Below, in pieces: positions 34,896 through 47,957 of a stretch of 64,000 nucleotides of DNA (positions are counted from its first letter, which is position 1; each line of letters opens with the position of its first letter). The DNA is from Hoplostethus atlanticus. Taxonomy: Eukaryota; Chordata; Actinopteri; Trachichthyiformes; Trachichthyidae. The stretch lies in assembly GCA_034670405.1 (NCBI GenBank), contig JAXDDX010000047.1:172501-236500 (forward strand), written 5' to 3'. The translations under genes were made by a program, and so were the position numbers. The notes below the pieces were generated by a model. It ran no database searches and was not told where the DNA came from. It saw only the letters and a list, made by a program, of their open reading frames with translations.

Positions 34896-37738
34896 AGAAG
34901 CCACGGCAAAGCACTAGCCATCCCTCTTTTTGAGGATTTGGCACTACAACAGTCTGGATGGAGAGAGAAAGAAGATCTGGAGGAGGAGAAAGGGGAGGGG
35001 ACCAATACGAGGGGTGTCGGCTCAGGGGTGCGCTTGGGCTCCTGTCCCTCATTATATATGAGAGGGGCATGGGGCTTCCCAGGTGGTGTGGTTGGGACAG
35101 GGGAAATGGGCGGAGCTAAGGGAGAGGAAGAGGACTTGCAACACTTGGGATGCCTCCTTTTTTTTTGTTTCAGGTTCCAGGTTGTTTCAGGTTCCTCGAC
35201 AATCGCAGGTTTTCCAAGTGCTTCACAACCTCTTTACTCTTCCCCGCCCACCGGGTTATAATTCTAAAGCTGCTGGAGTTGTTGTTCCATTCCTTTTGAT
35301 TCATACAATTTTAAATAGTTTACTTATTGATTGGACAGGTATTTACATTGGTGAGAATTTCTGTGGTGCTTTACGTTCCCTTCCATCCAGCCCGTTTTAT
35401 ACGAAGACGCATCACAGATGGAGGAAGGAACATTAATGAGAGGATGAACAATTTATAGGAAATATATGTATTTTAATATACTGTTCAGGGGTGCATTCAG
35501 GATGGGAAATAGTTTGGTGAACTACATGTAGCTGTTTCATGAACCCAGCTGAGTTACGTTGCATGAGGGGTGTCTGCTATATATATATATTTCGACACGT
35601 GAGGTATTTTTCTGAACATAGATTGTTTTCCTCCTCTGAATGTGACCCCAGGCCTCATCTTTTCCCACCAGCTTTGTCTTCATTCCCAGTGAGGATTTGG
35701 GTTTTTCTTTAGCCTTTGTCTCCAGTGGAAAGTTACAGGGTTGGGAGAGCGATCGATCCCATCTACCACAGTGCATACAGAATCTAGTAAACATTTAATT
35801 TCCACAAATCTCTCATGGATCTTTTTTCCCCCCCAAACTACATTTTTACCCCTTGAACAGACGTATTGCTGTCTGTCCAAAAGTGTTGGTAAATATCAAT
35901 ATCTACAGGAATGTCAAGTACACTTAACTTTAGCTTCCCCAAATGTCTTGGAAAATCTAGTATCATGCCAGAAAGTAGATCCATGGAGGAGAATCCTCTG
36001 AAATAAACATTTAGGTATATTTCTGATGTTGATCAGGGCAGGAAAGTCTCAAACTGCCTCTGTGATCTGGCTGTCTCTGATGAGGTCTGTGGTTTGGAAA
36101 AAGGACCATGTCTTTTGTTGCCTTTTGCAAGTTTACACAAGACCGATTCACTGTCTTTCTCTGGTAATCATCAGCCATGATGATGCAGTACATAGAAACT
36201 AGGGGGGAATTTGAAATGCCTTGATCAGGAAAGCAATATTTTCTACAGTAGCTGAAAGAATGAACTCAATTCCTCTCTTGGAAACCTCACAGTATGAGAA
36301 ATGTAGCCACAGTGTTTTAAAATGAGTACAAAAAAGGACTCTCCAGGACTGAAAAGTGAAATAATTCCTTTGCTTTTTCATCTTGTATTTGAAGTCATTT
36401 GTTGTATAGAAATAAATGCAATAATACATAAATGAGTAAAAGTGTTGTTAATGTTCACATTGTAAAAGTTGATTTGTTGCAATGTGACACTTAAAGTTAC
36501 GACTGAAACCGATGCGATGGTAACAAGTGAAAGTGCGTTGTTTTTTGTTAAGTGCATTCTTGGCGTCACCACCAGGCTGCAGCAGAGTTGGGCTGATGCA
36601 ACACGTTGTTGCATCCCTGTTGGCATGCAGCTCTCCATGCGCTGTCAGGCTGAAGAGGGGCACCGTGTTGCTTCAGCATCTCTACTGTGTTAAAGTAATG
36701 TAGTTTTGAGAGTCAGTGAAAGTCTGTTAGGATTAATTTCTCCATTTTTCAAAACGACTTACAAAGTTCTCCAGTCAAAATAAGTAAAAGATGAAAAACG
36801 TACTACGCTATTGCTCTCCAGCTACATCTACAACACAGAGAAGCTGTTAAAAGTCATTCTGGGAAATGTAGGAAATCACTAACTGAGGTAGAAGTAGACG
36901 AGGCAGGTTGAGGGAAAGTGGGTACAACAAAAAGGAATAAACAAGCAAATAAAACAGGAATGAAAAGGATTTAAAAGCCTGTCTGAGTTTCAATTTGGCA
37001 GGGCGGTCTGAAAGCCCCGGAGGCCAAACTTCATGAGCCTCAATAGTTTCCTCTTTTGAATTTCTCACATCCTTATTATTTTGCACGGACCGGCGGCATT
37101 TACAGAAGCACAGAGACGAGCCACAGCAGGTCAGGAGGATATGTTGGAGCTTACAAGACTTCAATCTCATAGCAAACATGCATCAGATATATCTAAATAT
37201 AATTCATACATGTCTAGATTCTAGTGCGGTTAAAGCGTTGTACCCTTTTATACAATTGGAGATTTCTCTTATGTGAGAGATATCAGAGTGTGGTAAACAT
37301 TGTCATCTCCTATAATGAAATGACAGAAACACCTCTAAAATCTCAGCCACTGAGGATTTGAGTTTCTTCCCTGTGAATCAATCCTGTGCTGGTGTGATTA
37401 TTTAGCTTCACTGTTAAATCACCTTGTGACTGGCAACGCTATGAAAGCCTCTCTCTTCCTCTGCAGCTGATACTTCATCTATCCGACTTCCTCATTCGCG
37501 GGTTTGTGCGAGAAGTGGCTGTGTTGTCAGGTCGCACGCTGAAACAAGAACAAAAACCGTTGGGGGCCAAAACAAAAAACCCCCAAAAAACCCCAAACTA
37601 CCCCAGGCAGAGGACCAGGCTGCACCTTCCCCGATGAAGTAGCAGAGCTGGACACTGTGTGGAGGACATTTTGGAGCGGGACACCCCTGGGGGACTGAGC
37701 GGGTCAGATAGAAACACTGGTTGGACTCCACTGCCAGC
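34896..37738. other. pdap1 3' UTR and intergenic interval before sh3bp1
   Basis: No coding exon was recognised. Candidate pdap1 poly(A) hexamers lie at 36002-36007 and 36411-36416. A minus-oriented fragment of repeat family B is at about 36840-36925. The last 250 bases before 37739 should carry the sh3bp1 promoter and 5' UTR. Confidence 0.55.
36411..36416 (+). promoter_or_regulatory. pdap1: Candidate poly(A) signal of pdap1
   Basis: AATAAA in an AT-rich context about 1.5 kb after the pdap1 stop; an alternative hexamer is at 36002-36007. Which is used cannot be told from sequence alone. Confidence 0.4.
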
Positions 37739-38445
37739 ATGCTGAACATCCTGAAGCAGTTTAGCTCTGTGGGGAAGTAAGTACTTTCTTGTGTTACTTC
37801 TGTTTGTTGTTGAAGCGAGCATGAATTTGCAGATTGTTTTTTTGACTATATGTCACATGGAAAAAAATGCGAAATATATGCATTCCTGCACCAAGTTCAA
37901 GGACGTTTCAATGACTTTCAAGGTCTTGTTTGGTGAAATTCAAAGGCAAAGTTGGCATTTTTTGGGGGGTAAGACATGATATTGGTCAAAACTAGACATA
38001 GAGGCTTCTTCTTTTACTTCATGGTGAAATCGTACTCATTAATTTGATTTTTAATAAGAAATCAAGTCCTTTCAAGGCCATCCATTCATTTTCAAAACCT
38101 TTATTTTAAACTTTCAAGGATTTCCAAGGCCTGTGCGAACCCCGATGCATCATCACCTGCTGAGAACAGAGGTTCTCATCTGCTCGGGATTTTGTTTGTG
38201 AAGCATGATATTCTGTTCTGAGGGAATCAGTGTTTCATCGGCATCTGGTTTTCAGTACCAGGAGAACAGAGAAAGGGTGTGAAAGCCCAGAGAGAGACGT
38301 TGGTTCGTTGTGGATTAAGTCAAGCGTGGCGTTTTGAGGGTAACCTCATGGTGGTTGTGACCCCCCGCTCTGAAAGAGTGGCAATGAACAACAATAGTTA
38401 TGGTACATGTTGTCACTGAAGATGGTGATCTAGTGAGAGTGAGAG

Positions 38446-38513
<68 letters not shown>

Positions 38514-39385
38514 TGTGTGTGTGTGAGAGAAGGGGTGGGGGGTGGGAGGTGTTTTCACGCTATCTGGAAACAACCTGACATCTGCAACAAGTCATTCAAA
38601 TGCTGCTACTCATACACACAGTTACACCCTGCCCTGTTTGTATCGGTGCAAGTTGCAGGCTGCAGGGCTGTGCTGTGTGTGTGTGTGTGTGTGCATGCAT
38701 GCGTGGGCCATGCTGCCTCGGTCTCTGACTGATGCAGGTTTAATAATAAACCTTCACTGTGTGCATCTGCAGCAGGGCACAGCAAGCTCCAACCACCACA
38801 GCACAGCAGCACTTCCACACCATTCTCACTCTGTACAGTCTGATGTTCGATATGGGATGAACATGTACATGCACCTACACACATACAGATTTACACATAC
38901 ATATAAAAGTTAGATATAGATGTGGGTTCGACCGATACTGATTTTATCAAAGACGATGAAAACCGATGTTTTGTGCCAATATTCAATATCTTTAAATGTT
39001 TCTGTTTTCATGCCAAAAAAAGAGGAATAGTCAGAGTTCCTCCAGAGTTCCTCTGAAACAGCATCTAGACCATCATGGGACAAAAAACTCTTTTAGTGTC
39101 AGCAGCTCTTTAAGGCAGGGTGACCCACCCTGGTAGGGACACAAAGAAGAATTCATTTACAGAAAATATTCTTTATTTGTAATACTTGAGTACATTTAAA
39201 AGTAGAAACGTTTTTACTTTTACTCAAGTGTATTTTTAGCTAGATACTTTGACTTGTAATTGAGTACGTTTGAAGCAGTTCCCATACTTTAACTTAAATA
39301 GAATTTCTAGGTACTTTTTACACCCCTGTACATAACCCCAATATAGACCTAGAGCTAGAGCTAGACAGACAGACAGACAGACAGA

Positions 39386-39442
<57 letters not shown>

Positions 39443-41035
39443 GTTTTGGTGCTAAAAGCTTGTAACACCCCCCCCCCGGCGCCTCACATGTTCTGATGTA
39501 ATTTTACTCTCCGGAACAGGAAAAGTTGAAATGAGAGTGCGTGATGAAAAGGGAACCGTCTCGTGGTTCAAATGGTGTCGGGTGTTTCTCCTTTTACGTC
39601 TTCAAGCGTCAGGTGTCAGGTTGAAGAAAAGAAACTGAAGCTCCTCTGCCCCCGCTGCGAACTGGGCCGGGCTTCCTCTGACGGTGTCACGAGCTGGCAG
39701 ATGTCCTCGCGCTGCTAAAGAACTTGTCGCGTTTCACATCTCCCTCCGTTCTAAGCTGCCAGGAGGGTGGGGCGTCTCTCAGCCCCCTTCCTCTCTCTGA
39801 ACCACAACAGGCGATTTTAAGATGGTGACTTCATCTGACGTGTTTAGCTCGGGCCTGAAAAGTGTCAGACATCAGTAACATGGAGGGTTTAGAAAAGGGG
39901 CGTGGCTTAGATGTTTTCTATTTTTATAGCAGCAAAAACAAAACGCCTCAAGTCGAGCTGAACCTTCTGCTGTTTCTTCTTTCTTCTTTTTATTTCTTTC
40001 TATCTTATTCCCTGTTTTTTTCCCTCCTAATATCTCTTTTTTTCCTGAATTTTCTTGTTTGTGCCTTATATTATCTTTACCATTTATTTCATAATTTGCA
40101 CTTTATTTTATTGCTTACACTTTTACTATTTTTATCCGTATATTATTATTTTATCTGTATTTAACTTTTATTTTTAATGTGAAGCACATTGCATTGCATT
40201 CATTTGTGAGAAATGTGCAATATAAATAAGTCTTGATTGATTGATTTTGATTCATAACAGAACAAAGGAACCATTCACACTTTAAAAATATCTGACCCTT
40301 TTTTATCAACTTTAAAAATTGATATTCGATAAAAAAACTATTAATTGCAATTATGTGTTTGTGCACCAAATCTCCCCTGAGTCTTTTGGATCATGCCCTT
40401 TATTTTATTGTTTTATTATCACAAATGTTCTTTTGACCATCAGAGCTCAACAAGAGCTTTCCAATGACATATGATACTCATATTTCACTTGTAACACCAT
40501 ACAACTGTTGTTCATGACCTCTGCAGGTCACAAGATGCCACCGAGCTTCTCCACGAGGACCTGGTTATGGTGAGAGAACGACAGAATCCTGCTTCTGATC
40601 ACCACAATTTATATTTCTACTGTTATATTTTTGGTCTCCACCCGGGTCAAAGAGAGTTATTTCTGGGGTTAAGCTGTGTTCTGAAGTGTTCTCACCTACA
40701 CTCATTTTACACACCGTTTGAGGGTGACACACACCTTTATTATATGAAATTCATATTTCACATCATAGTAAGGGATATCAACTCATTGGGAGGCTCGGCT
40801 TTTAAGGTAAATAAAGCATAAATGAATACTTTTCTAACAATATAATTGATTTATGATTTGCTTTATGATGATCACCAACTGGAGGTCAGAGTTTACCAGA
40901 GTTTACAAACATCAGTAGATAAAACCAGACGGAGTCACAACAGCAAATAAATATCACAGCTCTATTTCTTAGCTGATGTTCAATATTAAAAGGGAGAAAG
41001 GCCTAAAAGGATTAACTCACTCACTGACAAACATC

Positions 41036-41069
<34 letters not shown>

Positions 41070-41966
41070 TATTGCTAATAAAGGTGGAGCAGCGGGTGGA
41101 GCCGGCCAAGAAGGCAGCTCAGGTCCTCCATAAGAAGCTGCTGTGCTGCCTGCAGAGTCAGCAGGGGCTGGAGGCGGAGAAACGCATGGTACCCAAACTA
41201 GCAAGCCTCCAATGTTAAGACGTCAGAAAGCATTTGGTTGGTTACTGAAAGGTGGTAAAGCCTCTACATACTCCCCCCCACCCACCTTCTCTCTCTCTCT
41301 CTCTCTCTCTCTCCCTCTCTCTCTCTCTCTCTCCAGAAAAAACTCCCTCTCATGCTGCTCTCCATCAGCATGGCAGAAAGCCTCAAAGACTTTGATGCAG
41401 AGTCCTCTATCAGGTGACAGGTTTGATCCACTTCAGTCCATCCCTCCATCCCTCCATCCATGCATCCATTCATCCCTCCATCCATCCCTCCCTCCATCCA
41501 TCTATCCATCCACCCCCCCTCCCTCCAGGCTGTTTGACTTACATGCTGTATGCTGTGTGGCAGGAGGGTGTTGGAGATGTGTTGCTTCATGGAGAAGATG
41601 CTGGCCAACATGCTGGCAGACTTTGAGATGAAAGTGGAGAAGGAAGTTCTGGAGCCGCTCAATAAACTCAGTGAGGTAAGAGTGGAGTGACTAGAGCTCT
41701 AATAACTGTAAGAGCCTGTAGTCTCTGCCTATATATATAAAGGCAGAGACAGTCATATATATATATATATATATATATATACACCATTGTGCATTTTTTT
41801 TAAACTTTCAGGACGATTTACCAGAGATTCTCCGGAACAAGAAGCAGTTTGCAAAGCTAACCACAGACTGGCACAATGCACGGAACAAGTGGGTCATACC
41901 GCCTGTCTTACCTCAGCGATAGATCGACATTTAACCATACACCAAGTACGTCATTACAAATATTAC

Positions 41967-42016
<50 letters not shown>

Positions 42017-45000
42017 TCAGGAGCCAGACCAGTACGGCCCCCCAAGCAAAGCAGGAGGGGCTTAGGGAGGAAGTGGAGGAGGCTTGGAGGAAGTTGGAGA
42101 ACATCAAGGTATCGGGGCCGGGGAAAGTGCTGAAGTTACATTGAGCAGGACGCTAAGTCCCCTCTCAGCTCTGGGGAAGCTGTTGTGTATCTGACCTCTG
42201 ACCTCTGACCCCCCAGGGATCAATAAAGCATCATATTATTATTATTATCACTGTAATGTAAGGAGTTGTCTCAGCCTCAGTGTTTAAAACGTGTTTGAGG
42301 TCAACGAGCTGCTTTCCCCCGTCTGCAGGACCAGTACTCTGCCGATCTGTATCACTTCGCCACGAAAGAAGACGACTACGCAAACTACTTCATTCGAGTG
42401 AGTTGTACTAAAATCTTTTTTTCTCATAATGCAACAAAACACCATGTCCTTGCATTTTCCTGGGTCATAAAAAATGCTAAATAACTGAAACAACTTGGTG
42501 CATAAGTGATGGAGGATGTGGCAAGCCACTAGGGTTTGACTGATATGGGTTTTTGAAGGCTGATACTGATTTTTTGTATTGTATCGATAGCCGATATTAT
42601 GCTGATATTCAATGTTTAAATGTTTCCAATAATTACAAATATTGAGTGTTTCAGCCAGAATTTATTCTTGTCAGGGTGGAAAAGCCTCTGAAAACAGCAT
42701 TTAGACCATCATGGGACACTAAAACTCTCCACTGAAACCAGACTGCAGAAACTCTGGGATACATTACTGCCTTTAAACGAAGAATACATTATTACTGAGC
42801 AATTAAATGAACAAATAAAAGACAAAGAAAATAAAAGCGTCATCGGAGGTTTTACGTAGCTGTGGTCAGGGAGGAACCTCCATCATATCCACTAACTATC
42901 TAACCCTAGACTGCAGTATGTTCACCTCACTTGTTCCTCTCACCGTAGCTGCTGGAGCTGCAAGCCGATTACCACAAATACTCGCACGAGTTCCTGGACA
43001 GAAACATCACCGAGCTCAAGGAGAACCACAGGATGAAAGGTGAACCTGGTCCTGGGGTTGGGCGTCTCTGCATCCATCCGCTCACCGACCTTGACGTCCC
43101 GTTGTGACGCCCTTAACATCTCCCCCATCTGTGTCGTTGCTCAGATCCGCTGCTGAGCCCCACCAGGGAAAAGGTGTACGGAGAGCCGCTGCTGTCTCAC
43201 CTGTCTCAGAGCAACAGAGAGATCGCCTCACCCATCCAGGAGTGTGTTCACATGCTGCTGAGGACCGGCATGGTGGAGGAGGTAGGACGGGGGCGGGGCA
43301 TGGGCGGGGCGTGGCGGGCCGGGGGTCACGGTATCACTCCCACTGCTTCTCCACCCCTGTAGTACCCGAGTCTGGTCCCGGTCTCTAGGACACTTGGACT
43401 CGTTTGCTCTCGTGTCTGTTTTGACTCGGGCTTGTCTTGGTCTCTACCAGACAATGATTCGTCTCATTCCTGACTATCTCAACATATTAAAAAGGGTCAT
43501 TTTATAGGTGTTTGATTATTTTTTCCCACCACTTCAAACAATTTAAGTGATTTGCAAATAGATCTACAGTACTGTGCAAAAATTCCCGTAAAGCGAAGAT
43601 GCTTTCAAAAATAATGAAATGAAAACTTTCTAAATATCAAAAAATGACTATAAAGATCAGAAATGTAAAACAAAAAAAATAAACATTTAAGACCAAATTT
43701 ATAAAAATCGAGGGTGCCTGAGACTTTTGCAGAGTACTGTACATCTCTGTTTCGTTATAAAGCGCTCAGAAAGCTCCACCAATCACAGTGATAGGTTATT
43801 GGACTGGCTGACCAACCTCTTCCCTCCTCGTCTGACTCTCCCACCTTCCTTCACCACTCCTTCCTCTCACCCCCTCTCCCTTCCTCTGCCTCAGGGTCTG
43901 TTCCGGCTGGCGGCGGCGGCCTCGGTGGTGAAGAGGCTGAAGACCTGTCTGGATGGGGGAGTGGTCGACTACAGCGAGTTCAGCACCGATCCTCACGCTG
44001 TAGCAGGTGAAGGGGGGTGATGGGAGGGAGGAGCCAGGAGGCCAGGAGGAGAATGAACTAACTAACATCATTATGAGATGCTCGTCTGGGTTTAGTTTCT
44101 GTGAACCTTATTCTAAAGACACACAATTGGATTTCTCTCTCAATGTGGCAGGAGCTCTGAAGTGTTACCTGCGAGAACTCCCTGAACCCCTCATGACCTT
44201 TGACCTCTACAACGACTGGTTTAAAGCAGCGGGGTGTGTACTCTCTCTTCGCCCCCCGTTTTCTTTCAGTTTTTAGTTTGAAGGCCGCCGGTTTCTCACG
44301 TGTCTCGTCTGTCTCCGCTCAGGGAAAAAGACCCGGCGGAGAAACTGGAGCAGTTCAGGGTGCTGCTGAAGAAACTACCGCCAGAAAACTACAACAATCT
44401 GAGGTGTGTTGGGAACAAGATCAAATCCCTTTTACTCTCCCTTGCACTCACATATGCCATTGAAATGCCATATGACATCTGGTGGGTGTTTTCATCCTCA
44501 GCACCACGAATTTCTCCCTCCCTCCCTCCCTCCTTCATCCAAACCTCCTCTTCCTTTTCCAGGTACCTGGTCCAGTTCTTCTGTCTTCTGTCTGAGCAGA
44601 AGGCGGTAAACAGGATGACCCCTAGTAACATTGCCATCGTCCTGGGGCCCAACCTGCTGTGGCCACGGGTTGAAGGGTGGGTATCAACCGGCTAGGCCTT
44701 TCTTGTCTCAGTAACTTCCCTCCCTCCTCCTCTTCCTCTTGCAACATGTTGCGTCCATGTACAAAGAGACGAGTATTAGCGGTTTATTTCATGACCCAGG
44801 CCTGCTAGTGACGCGAAGCCAACCGACAGCATCCTGCCACCCAACAGAGAGACCACAGTCGTGTCAAGCCTGATGCTTCTTTTGCAGGTTTTAGTTTTAG
44901 TTTCACAAACATGTCTCAGGTCTTGAATCAATGAAAAAAAATCACTTTTTATGTTTTGACCAATCTTTCCTATTCAAGTTTGCCAGTTCTTTGGCTCCGC

Positions 45001-45132
45001 CCACTGAGGTTTAACTCGAACGATGAGATTATTTCTACTCTGCTTGCGAGAAATGTTTGCACAACTAAAACTCCAATGTGTACTTCTGCCTCTACCTGTA
45101 TTGTTTGTGAATCTTTGCCCTCATACGTCTCT

Positions 45133-45208
<76 letters not shown>

Positions 45209-47730
45209 CATACCTCCCTCTCTCTTAGGGAGGTGGCTCTGTTTGACATGGCGTCCGCCTCCTCAGTCCAGGTGGTGACAGTGGTTGAGCCTCTTATTCA
45301 GCACAGTCGCAGCCTCTTCCTAGAAGGTACCCAGGCATTATTAGATACTTCACATAACAAGGGATGAAGCAACCCGGTCTTTAGCACTGTTATGAACTTG
45401 CTGGCTTCATGTTCATATCTTGACCTTTCTTGTTCAGACATAGCCTTTGAGATCCCCGAGCTTCCCGAGAGCCCAGGTTTGTCAGAGAAGGAGAAACTGA
45501 GTAGAACGACCTCCTCCTCCTCCACAGCCTCCTCCTGCTCCTCTCATCACCTCTCTCTCTCCAAGACGAACAGGTACGTCTCTGTGAGGAAGAAGGGCTT
45601 CGCAGCGCCGAAAACAAACACACTAGCCACCTCGTATTATCACTGTTAGAAAGTTAAAGCTGCGCTAGGCGACTTCACACGTCGGCGGCAAGAGGTAACC
45701 GTCTGGACTTCAACTATTCCCAGAAATCCATTATTTGTGATGTCAGTAACCATGGTTACCGACTCGGCCGGTCTGTGATGCTTTATAAAGATGATGCTTA
45801 AAAAGATCAAACGTAATGTTATATTTCGTTTTATATATATATTTTTATTATATTTATTTTTATTATCTTGCTGACCATGTGGAGGATTTTAACTCCTATG
45901 TGTTTCTGCGGTCCTTCCTCTCAGCACAGCCTCTCAGGACAGTGGGGGCTACTGCCTGGTGAAGTCTGGCTCTGTGTCTCGCGGTGGGAGCACCACGTGG
46001 GGCAACCCCGTCTCTGACACCGCGGGACCAGCCCAGCCCAACCCAGCATCCTCCACCCTCGGCCCTAGCACCACTCTGCCCTCCAACACTTCCACCGCCT
46101 CCAGCTCCACGGCCATCCAAAGCCCATGCCCACTTCCCAGGACATCATCAGGACTAAAACCACTCCAGATCAGGAGTCCGACCCAGAGCCAGTGTTCGGA
46201 TCCAATGGGCCAGCTGGAGCCGATCTTGGAGGCACAACCATACTCTCCCAAAGCCATGGTGAAGATCACCTCCCCATACAAACGTAGGTCAATGTCTAAG
46301 GTGGTGTTCACACCGGAGCGTGTTTGGGTCGGTTTATCCGGAGCGTTTCCTCCTTCATACTCAGATGTTTCTTCATGTGTTCTTAACTGGTATGAACACC
46401 AGAGAAGAGCAGACAAGTCCATCATGGTAGATCAAGTGACAGACTGGAACCAGGTTGGTTTGGACTCTCTGACCTGGTGGGATGACAGGTTACCAAAACT
46501 CTGACCAATCAGCAGCTAGTTGTGTGCAGCATGTGGTTCTTGTTTACTTGTAATTGGACCGTGTGAATCTAAACACACCAAATACAAAAATGTAACAAAG
46601 TCAACTTTTCCACTCAGACCAGACCAAAGAAAACAAACTGTGATGGCCGCCTTGTGTAGCGGCGCTTCAACAACCCAACATTTTATTTCCCCACAAAAGC
46701 AGCAGCTGCTTTCTTCAGTTTGGGGCTGAGGGACAAGTTCCATTATTTATGACTCTTTATCGTGTCAAGTCTTTACTTCCATGCCTTCCTCTCACAACCA
46801 TAAAGTGGTGGCTTTTTAGTGCAAGCCTGCATGGGAGGAAAAAAACCCCCCGCCCTTGTTTTAACCACCGGCTGTACACAGGAAACAGGAAGTCAGTGAC
46901 CAGAATATCACATCCCACAGATAGTGAGATACTGATACACCGTTATTGATCCCGTTTCCTCGTTCAGACTTCGCTCTCCTAACCTCACAGTAATCATCAG
47001 TTTGTTACTTTCCTCTTACTGACTGTTGTATGATCCACTGGCGTTTCACTGACAGTAACCACCACAACCCGCTGCTGCATTTTCTGATCTAAATATGTGG
47101 TCAGGTGTCAGATATCATTCGTCTCTGTTTTGGTTTGAACTTCAGTTGAAGGGTTACATTACTCCTCTATAGGTTGAGACGATCCTACGACCCTTTGGGC
47201 TTGTGAATCCCTTTCAAAACCAATTAGATAAACTAAAAAATACATGATTTCTTTACTTCCTGAAAAGATGACATTGGCAACCTTTGCAGCAGCAGCAGCA
47301 GCAATATGTAGGTTGCTGTCTGTGTGGTTGCACATGCAAACAGGTCTGTGTGAAATTGAATCGCATCAGAAGACACTTTTGGTTTTATTTGATGCTCATG
47401 CTGCCTCTTTCTTCCATTTCTTTCCCTGCAGCGAAGAGATCCTTCAACCAAAACAAAATGCCGATCCGCGCTGACGAGCAGGTGGTGGTCCAGTACTCCA
47501 AACCCAAAGGCCCGCTGCCATCCAAGCCCGCGCCGCCACCACCGCCACCGCCACTGGCACCGGCACCCGCCGCCGCAGGCCAGGCAGTGGACACCGTACC
47601 CCCACCCAGGACTCAGCCTCCCGTCCTCAAGAAGCCTCCGGTGAAAAAGCCTGGACTCAAAGCTCCCAAGTGCCCGCCGCCACGCCCTCCGCCGTCGCAG
47701 CCCAAACAGGTTCCCTCTGTAGCGCAGTGA
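37739..47730 (+). CDS. sh3bp1: SH3BP1, BAR-domain RhoGAP for Rac and Cdc42
   Basis: Eighteen exons: 37739-37776, 40527-40569, 41084-41188, 41337-41413, 41564-41675, 41812-41888, 42021-42108, 42329-42397, 42949-43039, 43145-43281, 43895-44006, 44152-44233, 44323-44403, 44563-44676, 45229-45326, 45438-45573, 45925-46283 and 47432-47730. All phases agree, giving 705 aa (human 701). Residues 1 to about 250 form the BAR domain, with an amphipathic start MLNILKQFSS. Residues about 255-445 form the RhoGAP domain, with arginine finger R283 in EEGLFR, plus ALKCYLRELPEPLMTFDLY and MTPSNIAIVLGPNLLWP. The tail is Ser/Thr- then Pro-rich, with PPPPPPPL and PPPRPPPSQPK as SH3 ligands. ADLYHFATKEDDYANYFIRL separates it from ARHGAP17 and ARHGAP44. 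The protein limits Rac and Cdc42 at membranes and junctions. The donor at 46283 (TACAAAC/GTAGGT) was chosen because it alone keeps the Pro-rich frame. Confidence 0.95.
38450..39437. repeat. GT and CA/CAGA microsatellites in sh3bp1 intron 1
   Basis: GT occupies 38450-38525 and CAGA then CA occupies 39364-39437. Between them, at about 38925-39115, lies a copy of repeat family C. No additional sh3bp1 exon was found in this intron. Confidence 0.9.
38925..39115 (-). mobile_element. Dispersed repeat family C, copy in sh3bp1 intron 1
   Basis: Contains CGACCGATACTGATTTTATC and TGAAACAGCATCTAGACCAT. Related sequence occurs at 42535-42900 (same orientation) and 6800-7080 (opposite orientation, TGGTCTAGATGCTGTTTCAG). 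Confidence 0.65.
41038..41525. repeat. CTGT, CT and CATC microsatellites between sh3bp1 exons
   Basis: CTGT at 41038-41070 lies 14 bases before the exon 3 acceptor. CT at 41291-41334 forms the exon 4 polypyrimidine tract. CATCCATCCCTC repeats at about 41440-41525 precede exon 5. Confidence 0.9.
41969..42015. repeat. GT microsatellite at the sh3bp1 exon 7 acceptor
   Basis: The GT tract runs to within five bases of the acceptor (GTGTGTGGTCAG/GAGCC), in place of a normal polypyrimidine tract. Confidence 0.95.
42195..42250 (+). mobile_element. Retroelement 3' tail
   Basis: CCCCAGGGATCAATAAAGCA followed by an ATT trinucleotide run resembles the 3' terminus common to fish LINE/SINE pairs. Only the tail is visible, in sh3bp1 intron 7. 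Confidence 0.45.
42535..42900 (-). mobile_element. Dispersed repeat family C, fullest copy
   Basis: Runs from TTTGACTGATATGGGTTTTT through AACAGCATTTAGACCATCAT, GGGACACTAAAACTCTCCAC and AATGAACAAATAAAAGACAA to GGTCAGGGAGGAACC. The inverse of most blocks is found at 6800-7080, and a fragment lies at about 10330-10390. It lies in sh3bp1 intron 8. Confidence 0.7.
45132..45205. repeat. CT microsatellite before sh3bp1 exon 15
   Basis: About 74 bp of CT ending 23 bases before the exon 15 acceptor; it supplies a very long polypyrimidine tract. Confidence 0.95.
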
Positions 47731-47918
47731 ACGTGGGTTTTCTGACACGTTTCACAGCCTTGGTTGATTATTGGTTTTTATCCTTACAAGACGTAGTGAT
47801 GTAGTCATGTATGTAGTCATGTGAGCTAAATAAGAAAATGATTGTAAGGGACCCTGTGGCTGATTCGGGGTTCGACTTTTAAGTTCCCATCATGATCATG
47901 TTTGACCTGCAACGTGTA

Positions 47919-47924
47919 AATAAA
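47919..47924 (+). promoter_or_regulatory. sh3bp1: Poly(A) signal of sh3bp1
   Basis: AATAAA (GTGTAAATAAAAGC) 189 bases after the sh3bp1 stop, the first hexamer in the 3' UTR. Confidence 0.7.
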
Positions 47925-47951
47925 AGCAAATTCAAGCTAATTAAAAACATC

Positions 47952-47957
47952 TTTATT
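47952..47957 (-). promoter_or_regulatory. cdc42ep1: Poly(A) signal of cdc42ep1
   Basis: AATAAA on the minus strand (TTTATT on plus), 28 bases from the oppositely oriented sh3bp1 signal. Confidence 0.6.

Noticed and set aside
46284-46504. Extension of sh3bp1 exon 17 past the donor to the stop at 46502
   Set aside because: Splicing at 46283 restores a 100-codon proline-rich exon at 47432-47730 that fits the family tail; the read-through may exist as an isoform but is not supported.
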